Assembly: GCA_024516155.1 (NCBI GenBank)
Contig: JAJJXM010000055.1
Span: 186,001 to 250,000 of the forward strand
DNA from: Pyronema omphalodes
Lineage: Eukaryota; Ascomycota; Pezizomycetes; Pezizales; Pyronemataceae
DNA: 64,000 nucleotides
Direction of reading: 5' to 3'
A model generated the notes under the pieces. That model had not been told where the DNA came from. It did not search any database and was given only the letters and a program-made list of their open reading frames with translations. A program made the position numbers and the translations under genes. Below, one piece after another: positions 11,058-25,282 of the stretch. How positions within the stretch are numbered: position 1 is the stretch's first letter; each line of letters opens with the position of its first letter.

Positions 11058-13605
11058 TTGTTATTTTTTTGCGGGTTAAGCAAAGTTTTGGATCGTTTCT
11101 TGTATAAAGTTTGGAGTTTGGGTTGTTTTGGTTTGCTTTAGAGATATTATGTAAAAATTTACTATTTTATTCATCAAATCCGGTTCGAAAATTGATTGAA
11201 GTGAAGCGGAATAATTCGATTGTGAAGCCTATTTGGTTTGGTTCGATCCGCCATTAACTATCAGCGCATCGTATGTATCCAAGATCCCACAGCATCACAA
11301 CAATCACTCGCACCTCCAAACCCAACATCATAGTATCAGAACCCCAGCTATGTACCCAACTACTTCAAGTCTTCAACAATCTTTCCTATATCAACATAAT
11401 GCATCATAATTTTCCACAACCGCATCTAAACCTCAGCAAACCCCATCAGAATCCCATTGATACCCCCAAGCAGCAGACTGCCATATAGAACCATCCCTAT
11501 CCTCTTCCCTCCCACTAAATACACAACTACCCCATCCTCTTAGCTGATGAATCCTGTGTTAAAAGCACTAGATCCCGGAAATCAATATAGCGGTGCGGTG
11601 CAAATATACTGATCAAGACTTTCCAAGAGCTTTCTTCATATGTGGAAATAAAACTATGCTATGCTAAGCTAAGCTGATATATCAACACTGAACCCTTGGA
11701 TATACTTAAAGCTTCTATAATTCGTGATTTCTGGGTTCAAAACAAAAATCAAAATAGCATCAGGGTTATAGCTTTCTTATAAAAAGGAAATATGCGATGG
11801 TATACCTATCCAGCAGCGTCTATGGGATGGGAATTTACAGCATCGGGAATACCATGAGGAGATAATAGTTACGAAAATTACGGCATTTAGGACATCAGGA
11901 TATCACTATCAAATTCCTAAGCGGTGAAAGATTACAATTTAGACTTCGATAAATCATAATCGTGGAAAAACAATCTAGAATCCAGCTAGCACCTACACAC
12001 ATCCCTACCCGTCGTCAAATTTTTTTTTTTTTTTTTGGCCGCTCTCGAATTTCGTATACAGAACACTTATGCATATACTGCCGTATCTATTGCAATTTCC
12101 TTCAGAGGATCATAGACTGCTGCAGACTTCTGTTTGTATGTTTCATCGTTGTGGTTATATTATTTTCTTTTTCTCGGCTCGGATAATGGTATATGAAGTA
12201 TATAAGTATATCACCATATCACCATGTCACGATCTTTTCCCGCACCATATTAACACACAATTACATTCTTCATACCGCAAAATTCGAATCATAGTTCATC
12301 ACCAACTATGCATAAAAAAAGGATTTCAGCTTTATATGTTCCAAGCCGAAGACAAGCCAGGTCGACTATAAAACAAAATTTTACACAGAAACAAAGCCGA
12401 CCACAGAAACAAAATCGATGGTTAACCAAAAAAACATACCAAAACAAAGCCGACTACAAAACAAAACGGGGGGGGGGGGGGGGGGGACATAAAAACCAAA
12501 GGGAATACAAAAACAAAAAGCAACTACCAACAGAAGCAAAGAGAAACAAGACAGACATCCGAAAAAAAGATCCGAAGTTTTTATGATACAATGATATCAT
12601 CCACAGCACGAGTTATATGAGAAAAAATCCAAAACTTCGAAATACATGATCCAAAACACAAAAACGTGGATAATCATGGCAATGCATGTTATTAAACGTT
12701 CTATCCGGGGTAAAGAAAGGAGATACTCCTTGTTTATTCGATTACTAAATGACTGGAATAGAAAATAAAAGGAAAAAAAAACAAAATCCCATTCAAGAAA
12801 TAAAACCGTGCAGGGGCTATGCCAATTTACAGAGCCCGTGTTATTGGGTGTATTCGCTTAGATAATCGGGTTTCTAAGCACTGGATATAGTGGGGGTAAT
12901 TGACTCCGGAAGAGATGAGTTAGATCTTGTAAAACACATGTCACAATAGCTATTGGTTGAGTCTCGTATTATGCACATACCCATTCCAATTCTATGGGCC
13001 GTCTGTAGTTTAGTAATTAGTCGTTCTGCTTGGGCTGGGCGTGTTTTCAAGTTTCATGGAAGCTTGAAGGGCCTACATGAACTCTGGGGTGCAGTTACAG
13101 AACCCTCGGTGTCGTTTTATACCCCTCAGTGCACATAGTTAGAAACTTGGCCCTGAGGGAGATACAACACCTGGGCGGAACAACAACTGAGGGCAACAAA
13201 TGAGAATTGACGGCAATTCAATAGCAGCACTAGCTATAACAATCAATTACTGAAACAGCCCAAGCTAAACACCAAATGAATTTCTTGATATCGCTCCAAA
13301 AAAAAAAGAAAAAAGAAAAAAAAGAAAAAAGAATCCGAAAAATCAGTATCCTACAAATCCCACAAGCAGTACATGACAAATTTTTGGCATCTGTAATCCC
13401 GCCACATAGCATGCAAATGGTTTGAAAAAACTGAAAGAAGAACTCTGCGTATTGAATCTTACTCCATATCCTATGATATCACCTACGATATCATCTACAA
13501 CCCCCTCCAAACTTCCTTACAACACTCGCTAGTCCACCCCCTGCCCCCCCTTCCTCCTCCCCGGGATCCACGCTTCTCTTGGCTTTCCCAGATTTATAAT
13601 ACCTT
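11058..13605. other. Intergenic region, A-rich, with a 19-G run
   Basis: No gene supported. Contents include a T run at about 12019-12036, an A-rich stretch from 12380 with an uninterrupted run of 19 G at 12468-12486, and A/AAAAG-rich sequence at 13297-13330. The two flanking genes converge here, so this is shared 3' flank. Confidence 0.5.
12468..12486. repeat. Poly-G tract (19 G)
   Basis: Nineteen consecutive G are seen inside A-rich DNA. Length may be affected by sequencing error. Confidence 0.85.
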
Positions 13606-15442
13606 CTATGCTAACCCTAAAGTGCGTTGAATATGGACACATACAATCTGTCTGGTAGCCATACAATCCTCCACGACTGAATGGTTCTCGTTCCCCTTGG
13701 TTGCATCTCTCATAACCATTCCACCAATAGTCTTCGCAAGAGATACTAGGCTAGATCTCGACCCATTTTCCTTCGGAAACAGCAAGCTAGTATCCAAGAT
13801 CTTCGAATGTAGTAGACGTAGCTGAAACAAATCCTGTCGTAAATCATGTCCAATTATGATTGTTTCAGAATCAACGAAACTAAGGACCTTTGTTCTTGCT
13901 GCTTCCCAGTTGACAAGAATGTCACCTGCATCCTTGGCTGCACTGAAGAACTTTGATGTAATGCCAGAGTACGTCGTGTTGAGGTGGCGGAGCTCTTTGT
14001 TTGGTGTAACAAGATCGCACATCAAAACCTGACCCGTGTAAAAATCCATTAGACAGACTTGGATGAGCTCATAACCTCCATCTTTGTTGACACCAAGTTC
14101 ACAGTCCAGTACGACAGCATTACGGCGGAAGATCCTATGGGCTCGGGGTGGGCTTTGAACAAACGATAACGATGAGGAAACTGTCTTGAAATCTTCATAA
14201 AGATGGTGCTTGGTGTTAACACACTCTTTGGTTCCTTTTCCGACGCAGCAGGTGTAGGCGACTGGATTGGTGGTTGTGGAGAGAGGGTCGCTTTCCGGGA
14301 TGCCGGGGGTTTTGGGAAGTATGGGGTTGCCGAGATGGTACAAGCAGGGATATCCGAAGCAGATTATGTCGACTTGTTTACCTATACTGTGTTAGAGCTG
14401 GCTATACAAAAGAAAAGAACAACCTACGGTGGCAGTTTATGCAGTGACGTTCACCATCCAACATCTCTCTTGAGGGGGGGTCAATAATATACTCCATTTT
14501 CTTGAGAAGATCTACGCTGGGTAACATCTTCTCAAGTGCGGCATGGTAGTGCACTCTCCAAATTTTTTCGATATAAATAAGGTTATCCGGTGCACGACCG
14601 TTGAGCATCTTTTTCTTGTCATTGTAGTATTCCAGATGCGCATCAACATTCGTATTAGTCGGAAAGTACTTTTCGCATTTTGTACATTCCAAGGGATTCT
14701 CCGAAACATCCGTCAACGGATCGGACATCAATTGCATTCTTTTCTTGAGGCCATGTTGCTGTTTCTGCAATATCCGAGAATCTTCCCAAATCTCTTCCCC
14801 ACAACCAGTGCAAACATGTTTCGGAATCCGTACCGCGAATACCTTGCCACTAGGTTCATGCAAAAATATCTTAACATCCTTCATGTAGGACGAACCTTCA
14901 CACTGGGCGCAGTTCCACAGATCCGGGGAACGCCACCAGTGCTCCAAATCGTAGTAGAGATGCTGTAGACGTTCATTGACAGTGTTGAAGGTGCGATTGC
15001 ACTCGACACAGTCAAAGGGTGAGTGCCGTCCCTTGCTGGTTGTGGCCACCATGTCGTGTAGATTTTTTGCGGCCCCACTTGGAAAGAATCGATCACAGGG
15101 TTCGCATCGATCCTTTGTCGATATCTTATCTTCTGAAGCCACTATGTTGTTTGTCGTCGGACAGGTGAATTGGGGAGGACTCAGTCGACCTCCGCAACGG
15201 CACAAGAAGCTATCAACTTCGATCGGAATACTAGGTGCTTGTATATAATCGGGATAAAGATTGGGCTGGAGTGTTGAATGCTGATGTTCTTTGGTTAGTT
15301 CATGAGACCGTGTTGAAGTGTCGATACTGACCTGAGTGGAGCGAGGTGGATGATGGCATGGAGCAAACAAGACTTGTTTGGCCTTGTCCGTGGGCAGGGT
15401 TGACTGTTTCCTCATTTGATGGCGGTTGTTATGTCTCTTCAT
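13606..15442 (-). CDS. DEDDh 3'-5' exonuclease (REXO/RNase T-like) with N-terminal Cys-rich zinc-binding region
   Basis: Exons on the minus strand: 15442-14428 and 14372-13606 (55-nt intron), about 593 aa if a further 51-nt candidate intron (15331-15281) stays in. The C-terminal domain carries the DEDDh catalytic set: D428 and E430 in VVLDCELG, D515 in IIGHDLRQDL, and H569 with D574 in HSVVEDC. The N-terminal half has several CxxC or C2H2-like knuckles (CEPCDRFF with a later H, CVECNRTF...H, CAQC, CTGC, CTKCEKYF...H, CINC), suggesting RNA or protein binding. Such C-terminal exonuclease domains occur in RNA-processing enzymes of the Rex family. The start is the first ATG of the open frame. It runs tail-to-tail with the kinase gene and head-to-tail with the next gene. 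Exact substrate is unknown. Confidence 0.8.
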
Positions 15443-15815
15443 GATGTAAATGTTCTACAATGAGCACAATCTCAAAGGCAAAGTGGGCTTTTTATACAGA
15501 TCTTGGGGATTCAAGATGCGAGGAATATTCTCCATTGAAACTTGTGAAACTGACAGTTACATAGCATGTTGAGTGGCGTTTGAGTCTTGATTTGCTGATA
15601 TTGAATACTCAATTACTTCGTGATGAACGATGTAAATTCAATGGTGTACGCCTTTTTACCCGTACCCTCCATTGAATGATACGGGTCCAATTGAACTTTT
15701 GATGAGATAAAGTTCTACCATACTATTTATATTCTAGCTATATATACCCATGATTCTGTTATTTCTATGTCCTACATAGGCCTGGTACTCTACAACACAG
15801 TTTCTAAGTGCTACT
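15443..15815. other. Intergenic spacer (presumed promoter of the exonuclease gene)
   Basis: 373 bp between the start of the exonuclease gene and the stop of the metallopeptidase gene, both on the minus strand. No open frame or clear regulatory motif is recognised. Confidence 0.5.
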
Positions 15816-17635
15816 TTAATTCGAGACGTACTCGGCCCCCAATCCAAGTACCCAGCTGCCAACGTCCCCAAAGACAGCAATGAGACGACAGCCACCAGGT
15901 GCTACAGCGTCCATGTAACCTCCGCCGCTACCCCCAAACCACTCGCTGGATCTCAAATTAGTTCTTATACATACTGCATCTACCCATGCACCACACTTCA
16001 CTGAAAACCCACGCAGCTCCTCTCCAGGCTGCATCACAAATACAGCCTTTCCACCACCACGTGTACCAAACAACACGGGGTTGCCAGAGTTACTAAAGAA
16101 CTCTAAGCCATCAAGTGCTGCGCCATGATGAATAACAATACGTGTCAGGGGATATGGAATAACAGCTCGTTGAGCAGTTCCCTTTCCACTACCACATACC
16201 ACTGTCCGGAATATTCCCTTATTTGGCATTATTGCGGCACTTGAAGGGATGGTCAATGTGGGACAACCGCGAGAGAAAAGCTGGATATTTGTGTCCACCG
16301 GTGGAAACGGAATCACAAATGAAGGTTTGTTTGGTTCCAAAGTCGATGTTGGATACTCCGATCCGTTTGTGCGGAGTTCCACAAGGACTACTGGAGAGGG
16401 AGAAGTAATAAGAATTCCGGTGGGAATCGGAAGAGCTGAAATAAAACCCGGTGGGTATGGCTTATCGCTGGGCAACGAAAAGCACGGGTGCCGCAAGAAG
16501 CGGAGTGTGTCAAGGCGATTCCAGTGACAAAGTTCACCCGGAGCGAGCGTGAAGGAGCGGTTTAGCCGGACGTAATCGCGGAGCATTACTCCATCAGGTT
16601 GATGTGGACAGCCAAAGAGATGGCCACATTCATGTAGGAAGGCGCCTGTTTCTATTAGTTCTGGGAGTTTTGGATAAGGGATTGTATACCTATTCCAACG
16701 TTGGCGGCCATCATGTAATTATTCCCCTCTCCATCAATACAGCAGTGTTTAGTGTCGACAGGGCGAGTGTCAGAAAATGCCTTGACAACATCTTCAATGC
16801 AGTCTGGCCAAGCAAATAAGGAATGACTTCCAAAAATTGCCAAAGCAAGACCCCCACCGGCATCAGATCCTCCTAGAGCTGCATGTGCCGTGACAGTCTT
16901 GTGTTTCTTATCCCACATAGAATCCAAATATAGTACGGCAACATGTGATTTCTCTCCAGGCGCCGGCTTCAACTCGGGATGTTCCCGTATGGCTTCTGCC
17001 GCAATATGGTAAAGGCCTTGTTCTTCAGTCCTTCCTTTATACTGCTGTGCACGGCACGGGTCTCGAAGATGCGCAGTCGAGTACTTTGAGCGTAGTACAG
17101 TAATCTTTGCAGTATTACGGCGTGGAGAATCGACTCTGCTCAACGTATCATGAAGCCAGGCTTCATCGAGTCGGAATGTTCGGTGTCCATGACCTTGGGC
17201 GTGCATCTCATTTGCTGTGTATGCTTGCCATAGGTATGCTGCCATCCGAAGCTTCTTTATGGCAGTATCAAGATTCGCAGGTACACCAGGAACTTCATCG
17301 TATCTCAGTGGAGAATCTTGTCCGATAAGAATAGCTAGGTGGAGTGGCGGATTTTGGAGCAGTGGAATATAGGTAACATCAAAGACGGCCTGATTACTTG
17401 AATTGTTTCCGGAGCAGCGAAAGTCTAGAGTTATGCTATTCTCACCAGGAGATAAGTGCAATAACGCTTTGAAGGCACTGTTGCGGACAGGGAAAGATTG
17501 AGGCGGAAATGAGTTCGCATGAGAAAGGACCCATAGGTCGCCGTTCTGGTTTCCGACAGTAATGAGCCCAGATACGAGGAGAAGCCGTGAATGAACGGTG
17601 GATGCTGGCAGGTGCGACGTGATTTGTGGATACAT
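15816..17635 (-). CDS. HExxH zinc metallopeptidase (YIL108W-like) with C-terminal jacalin-type lectin domain
   Basis: Exons on the minus strand: 17635-16690 and 16645-15816, 591 aa. The 44-nt intron (GTATAC...CTAATAGAAACAG) joins NVGI to GAFLHECGHLFGCPH. This restores the zinc signature HExxHxxGxxH with H320, E321, H324 and H330. A closer acceptor (ending CTAATAG) would add two residues (ET) but needs a 38-nt intron. The N-terminal part is the conserved, substrate-unknown region of this fungal metallopeptidase family (YIL108W-like). The C-terminal 140 residues look like a jacalin-related beta-prism domain: the GKGTAQRAVIPYPLTRIVIHH strand pattern, GNPVLFGTRGGG, then GEELRGFSVKCGAWVDAVCI. No signal peptide is evident, so a cytosolic location is likely. 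It is divergently arranged with the SET gene across 361 bp. Confidence 0.85.
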
Positions 17636-17996
17636 TACTGTAGCTGTAGCTAGTCGGTGATGGTGATGTTGCGGAAGGTTGTTCGTGTCAGACCAAGATG
17701 GTCAAAGTCATAGTTTTGAAGTGAGCTGCCCCTCGCATCGTGTGCGGAAGCTTAGGGAGGCCGCGTCATATTGGTAAATCGGCGCTAAAATTAAACGAGA
17801 GCGCTACTCTACAAAGAGTAGCTTAGTCATTAATAACTTACCCTACGATAAGCCTCATTCGACCTCGCTGCACAATGTTCTCCATGTTTGTGCTTCCACA
17901 CAGACCCAGACAGCCTTCTGGTTTATCTACCTATTTCATCAATTCCAAGTCCATCGCGAGCCAGTCGCACTTTTCACGCTCTACAGTCAAATAAAG
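17636..17996. promoter_or_regulatory. Bidirectional intergenic region between metallopeptidase and SET-protein genes
   Basis: 361 bp between two head-to-head start codons, so it must carry both promoters. No TATA box or named site is claimed. The right half is pyrimidine-rich, as is common upstream of ascomycete starts. Confidence 0.5.
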
Positions 17997-20430
17997 ATGC
18001 TCGTCCGTCGGCACGCTGCTAATCCATCTATATTCGCCTACGACGTTAGTAGGCGTCTTTCGAGGGCTCCACTAGCCGTGGCGGCACACCAACGCAACCG
18101 TGATACTACCACAAGGTCTCCTACCACATCCCGTCAATGGTCTGGCATTAGTCATCCTGGAGTTACTCGGGGCTGGACTATCAGCCGGATACTACCAAGT
18201 TTATATCAAGGTGTCCCGCAGACCTGTCCAGTTGGGCAACGTTACTTTGGATCCTCCTTCGTTCCTCGCGTGCCAGAGACGTCATGTTTGGAGTTTTTCG
18301 TGAAGACTTATCTTGATGATATCGACATTATCAACACAAAACATTCATTTGCGCACACACGCTTCCGATACCTGGTTTTGAAATTGACGACTCCGGTATA
18401 TACTGAGCAAAAATACTCCTCGGCCTGGGTCATTGATGAGCATGGAACAGAAGCAAAGTTGATTTTAAACAGCATCATTCCACCGAAGGGGCTTAAATTG
18501 GAACAATACTTGAAGGAATCCATAACTATCTTACTGAAAGAACCAGTGATCACCAGAACACAAGACCATCTGACGCTTACTTGCGACAACGATCAACTGC
18601 TTGTTGTGATGATTGACGCACCAGAACACTTGCCAAAAGAATGGGATAATTTCAGCGGGGATAAAGACTCCCTGTTGTCTCAGGGAGAAGAGCTCGGACA
18701 GTCAGAGTCTCCTGAATTAATTTGGGACGCTATTTTACGGTAAATTACTTTCTCGCCAGTATAAAATTATAGCAGAGGCTGAAGATTGCAGTTCCTCGGC
18801 TGCCCTACGACAAGCAAACACCTTATCCAGGACCACCGCTCAGATGGCTCTTGTTCATCGAGCCTCTGCATACCTCAAATTGGGCCATTATGATCGCGTA
18901 ATTAAAGACTGCTCTCGGATGGCCACCGCAAGTATAACTGGCGGTAGATTCGCATTGGAACGAACCGCGCTATACAAACTTAGACGTTACGACGAATTTA
19001 TGCAGAAACTCTCGCAGATTTCCGATCAGACTGCCAAAAACACCTTTCGTACAGAATTTCAGGCAAGGATTGACGAATCTAACGGCATATTCAACTTCAA
19101 GGCCTTACGAGAAGCCCAGAGGCAAGGGCTGCAATTAGATGATCATGCTGATTATGTATCACCCTCTGTATCCGTAAATCCACCAGGTAGTTCAGAGTAT
19201 GGATTATACGCTGTGAAAGATGTGAAGGCCGGAGAGTTGTTATTATTTACTAGGGCCTTCAGCACGGGCGAAAGTGTCGAAGAGGTTATATCCAAAGCCG
19301 TCCAAGAGTTATTCACAAATCCTTCGCGCATCGAAGAGTTCTCCAAGATAGCAGGGCCAAACACCGGATTTCCATCAGTCGATGATATACGGTTCATGGA
19401 TGGAAAGCTCATTTGTGACGACTTCGTGGTAGCTCTGTTTCGGCATATCTATGCAATTCATCCGCTTCGGGACATGTTTGACAATGGATCAAAGCCGAGC
19501 GACGAGAATACTTCCATCTTGGCCAGGATGCGTCTAGAGACACCAAACCCCAAATTGGCGTTTTGGATTATCCCATCAGCAATCAGACATTCATGTATTG
19601 GAAATATTGTCTATGCATCTATTGGAGACTTTGGGATTTTTCGGGCATCAAAAGATATTGCGGCCGGCGAACAAATCTTCATGCAGTACTCAGAAAAACA
19701 ACTCAGGATCATGGAAAAATTAACGGGGCTCAAATGTAGCTGTAGCCACTGTACAATGGCACAAAGTCGCAGGACGAGCAAAATTATAAAAGCAATGCTT
19801 TTAAAAAAATGGTTTTCTTTATCGAAGGATTTGAGAAGCAGGTTTAACCTTCGTGAATTGTCTGTCATGGAAGTAGTGAAAGCAACCCAAAATGTTTTGA
19901 CCGTGTTAGAAGAAAGCTACAATTACCAGCCTTCTTCAGAACATCCACGACTGGACCTTGGACCTGCTTATTGTCAAATAGCAATCCTTCGCCTTTTGAA
20001 ACAGGATTTCGACGGTGCTCGCTCTGCGATAATGCGAGGTCTTCTGGAGCTCGGATACGAAATCAACGAATCCAACCATATTAGTGTCATACAGAAGCAT
20101 GGGACGGTCAATGTGTATGGTGAAGGAATCATACTTGCATGCTTGCAAATGTCATGGCTTATGCAAAACCATCTTGTCCGAGGTAATCCTTCTCGTTAGA
20201 ATTTATTTTTATTATTACAAATGAATCCTAAACATAAGTAACATATAGGCAGCACCAGTCGCAAAGCACTGGCGTGGGAAAATGCAGCAAAGGATATATA
20301 CAATATTGTGCATGGCGAAACGTCCTCATTCGCGAACGTTGCAAAAAAAGAATATCAATGCTGGAAGTCTTTTGTCTCTATTTCGGCAGACTTTGCTATA
20401 GCGAATCGAGACTTTGGTAATCTTTTCTAG
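17997..20430 (+). CDS. SET-domain protein (SMYD/SET5-like, TPR-containing type)
   Basis: Exons 17997-18739, 18792-20182, 20249-20430; 771 aa. The middle carries a helical repeat (MALVHRASAYLKLGHYDRVI, TPR-like) followed by a split SET domain. Its start is GLYAVKDVKAGELLLF; then an insertion; the core IRHSCIGNIVYA; and GEQIFMQYSEKQ with the catalytic-type tyrosine. A post-SET zinc cluster is present (CSCSHC). Proteins of this kind methylate lysines on histones or other proteins. Oddity: the usual NHSCxPN core reads RHSCIGN, so the first asparagine and the proline are replaced, which may weaken methyltransferase activity. The N-terminal 240 residues contain a conserved-looking region of unknown function after a basic, possibly low-conservation start. 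Both introns have standard borders (GTAAAT...TTGCAG, GTAATC...TATAG) and keep phase. Confidence 0.85.
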
Positions 20431-22797
20431 AAAAAAAAATGGATCGGTTGTAGCATGCACATGCTGGGATTTTCCGCACTCTTATCTTCATTCCTACGTT
20501 TGACATGATTAAAACCGAATCTGATTTATATCCTGAACTATGTTTTCGTATGAAATAGGCGATGTTTTCTGATTATTCCGGACAGAATTTGATGGAACAT
20601 GTTTTGTACATAGATACGATTGATTTCTGACGACTTAAAGTGATTCTTGTTTAAGGAACTTTTGGGTGGATCTTGTTAATACAACTCCAGCAACCCCCAA
20701 AATTCCTGTTTACATACATACGCATTCTTTTATTTTAAGTCGGCGTCCTGGTTACGATGGGGATTTAACGAAGATACAAGAATGATTCGTGATGACGGAG
20801 GTAGGCCGTATTGGATTTGATGACCCTCAAGATGCATCATGCCGTATTTAACAGGTACTGACTAACAATACATTCGGCAGTATCATCATAATCATCGAGT
20901 CCTTCAGAAACACCAACTAGTATCGTAACAGTTTCCTATTGCATAACCAATTTACAGAATCCCACGGCAGCCCTGTGGCATCCAACAATCTACCCGCCTA
21001 GGCCATCCTAGCAGGTACATGCTTACCTATAATTTATCAATACAGTAGCTATCAGTCACCACAACTTCCAAGACATCCGACCTTCCACCTTTTTTATATA
21101 CCCTCCACCCCAATGGTAACCATGCAGGTAACTCCAAAACCCTATCACAGTTTTATCATTAACTGTTAACCCGCTATATTCGGGTGCATTACCTCATTCT
21201 CCACAGCTAGTATCAAAAGCTTGTGCCTTCTACTTTCCTAAATATATAATGACATCATACCATTTCTATTCAAATTTTTAGTTTCAAGACACCACAAGAC
21301 CTTGGAAGTTCATGATATCCATCTGATTTTACAAGATAGGGGTTCGTATTCGATGTTAGGATTAGCTTATGGGGTCAATAACCCAGCTCATGACATGATG
21401 GAACCTTCTACATAGAGAGCATGAATTTGGGTCCCGGAATTTCTTTTGTCTAAGGAAGCTTCGTTGTAGTAATTTCTTTTTTCCAGCGTAAATGTAGTCC
21501 AACGCAGTATTGGAGTGTTGGATTTCTCATACATACGGCATACAAGTTTCCTTTTTTTTTTTTGCGTTGTGGTAATTGTTAATGCCTGGTTGGCGATTGA
21601 TTCCCGGTGAACATATATACATCATACAAGATCATTCGTAATCCCGTTCTCGGAAATTTGAGTAGGACTCCCATAGAGCTATTACAGCCGATCCCCGATT
21701 ATCTAGCCTCAGCTATACAAGAAAAGAGTGAAAGCCGTTTTAAAAGGTATTTAACAACATATTTCCAGTCTTACATAATTATTCTTTCAAGTTTTATTCG
21801 AACCCCCCAAAGACATACATACCTATATCCACACCACCATCAAAACCATACCAACAAACCCCACCTCAAACCCCATCCATATCCCATAACCCATCAACTC
21901 CTCATCATAAAAAGAAAACGACAAACAAACCACTCAATTCAACAACCACAATACCCTCTTACAAAACCACATCCAGGTACCTCCAGGTACATAGACACAC
22001 ACACATAAACCACCATATTCCACCCCATCACCATTACCATCACCATTACCATTTCCATTACACTACCGACATCACCGCTTATTTATCATCTATCATCTAT
22101 CATCTATCCATCACCAACATCCCACAAAACCCACAAAATCCCACGATTTTGTTTTCAGGAGTAGGTATCACAGCACCTACAACAGCCGCAACAAGATATC
22201 CCACCCCTTACATCCCGCCACCCCCCCCCCCCCCCCCCCAACCCCACCCCCGGCCCGCCCTGCAGAATCAAGCCATAACGTCTGTGCAACAAAACGCTCT
22301 GACCACTCGGAAGCTTTCCAGGGCTGAGTGGGTGGCTTGCATATAGTGGCATCATACAAACCCTACAAACCCTACATAACCGATTTTCGGGATGACGAAT
22401 ACGATACCCGAAAAGTCTTCTGATGTGGACTGATTGCATAGCATAAACCGGTCGGTAATCATTGGGTATGAGTTGCGGATCATTCGATGGTCAGGGTTGG
22501 TAGTTATACATGACAGACTTTTTTTGAGTTTTTACAGCCCACATATACTTATGGATGTCACAGACTAGAGTCCAATTGTATGTACTATCATATTGTTTCC
22601 ACAAAGCTTTCATGTCAATTACCAATTATCTTCCCACTATTCCTCAACGCCATCCGTCATTAGGATATATACAAATCATTTCATTACAAGACCCTGGTTG
22701 ACACAACCGAAATTTCCATGGCATATTAAATAGGAGACCACTCCAAATGTAATAAGAACTCAAAAAGTCTAAAAACCAAAAAACATCGTAGAATAAC
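20431..22797. other. Intergenic region with a 19-C run and AT-rich stretches
   Basis: No gene supported. It separates the convergent SET and CYP51 genes. Contents: an A run at 20431-20439, a T run at 21551-21562, CCAT/ACCATC-rich sequence around 22015-22120, and an uninterrupted run of 19 C at 22221-22239. Confidence 0.5.
22221..22239. repeat. Poly-C tract (19 C)
   Basis: Nineteen consecutive C lie within a C-rich surround. Confidence 0.85.
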
Positions 22798-24525
<1,728 letters not shown>

Positions 24526-25282
24526 TTTCGGTGGCGAAAGAACGACGAGGTGTTGGAGAGTCGACTCGAGCCCGGTCAAGCTGAAGATGACTTATGGGAT
24601 GAAGTGTCCTTAGAGAGCGGAGCACTGGCGGATTAAAAGGAGTTGGTGACAAAAATGTCGCGAGGCATTGAGCAGGGATGTTCCGGCACGTAGCCCAATC
24701 ATCTCTGCGCTGTACAACGCAAGCAAGTGCCCTGCCAAGACGCTAATAGCCAACCATTCATGAGCACAACCGCCGGTTCGTCCGCCGAATTGCGCGCCGG
24801 AATCCCGAATACGCGAACGCGTGCAGATTCGGATACGGAAACGAATACAGAGAATGAGCGGGTGAGACAGCTTCCGATGAGGTCCGAGTTTAAAAAGATT
24901 AAAAAAAGATGAAGAAAATAAATATTCCCTTCGTAATTTTATAAAACTGCTAATCCATGCTGTAATTTAGGTGCGGCGTCTACGTGACGAGCATGATTGG
25001 TATGAGATCATAGACTATCACTCTACGGTTTCTGTCTAGCTATTCGCTGAAGGTTGTCATGAATGGAGGGAAATGCAAAGGATGATGAAAAGGCTCAATG
25101 TCAGTAGTTAGTTTCCAAAACTGACGCATACTACAAATACATGCAGAGAGAAAACGAGGCGAGAGAGCGTAATAGCTAAACAATAAGAATGACTGAAAAA
25201 CGCCGGCCAACCATAACACAGTCCAACAACTGAATCTAATAACCAAATAACAAACAGTAACAGAAGAAACAACAAAAGAAAT
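24526..25282. other. Intergenic region upstream of CYP51
   Basis: 757 bp holding the CYP51 leader and promoter on the right of its start and the 3' flank of the next minus-strand gene. A sterol-response element cannot be claimed by eye. No other gene is seen. Confidence 0.5.
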
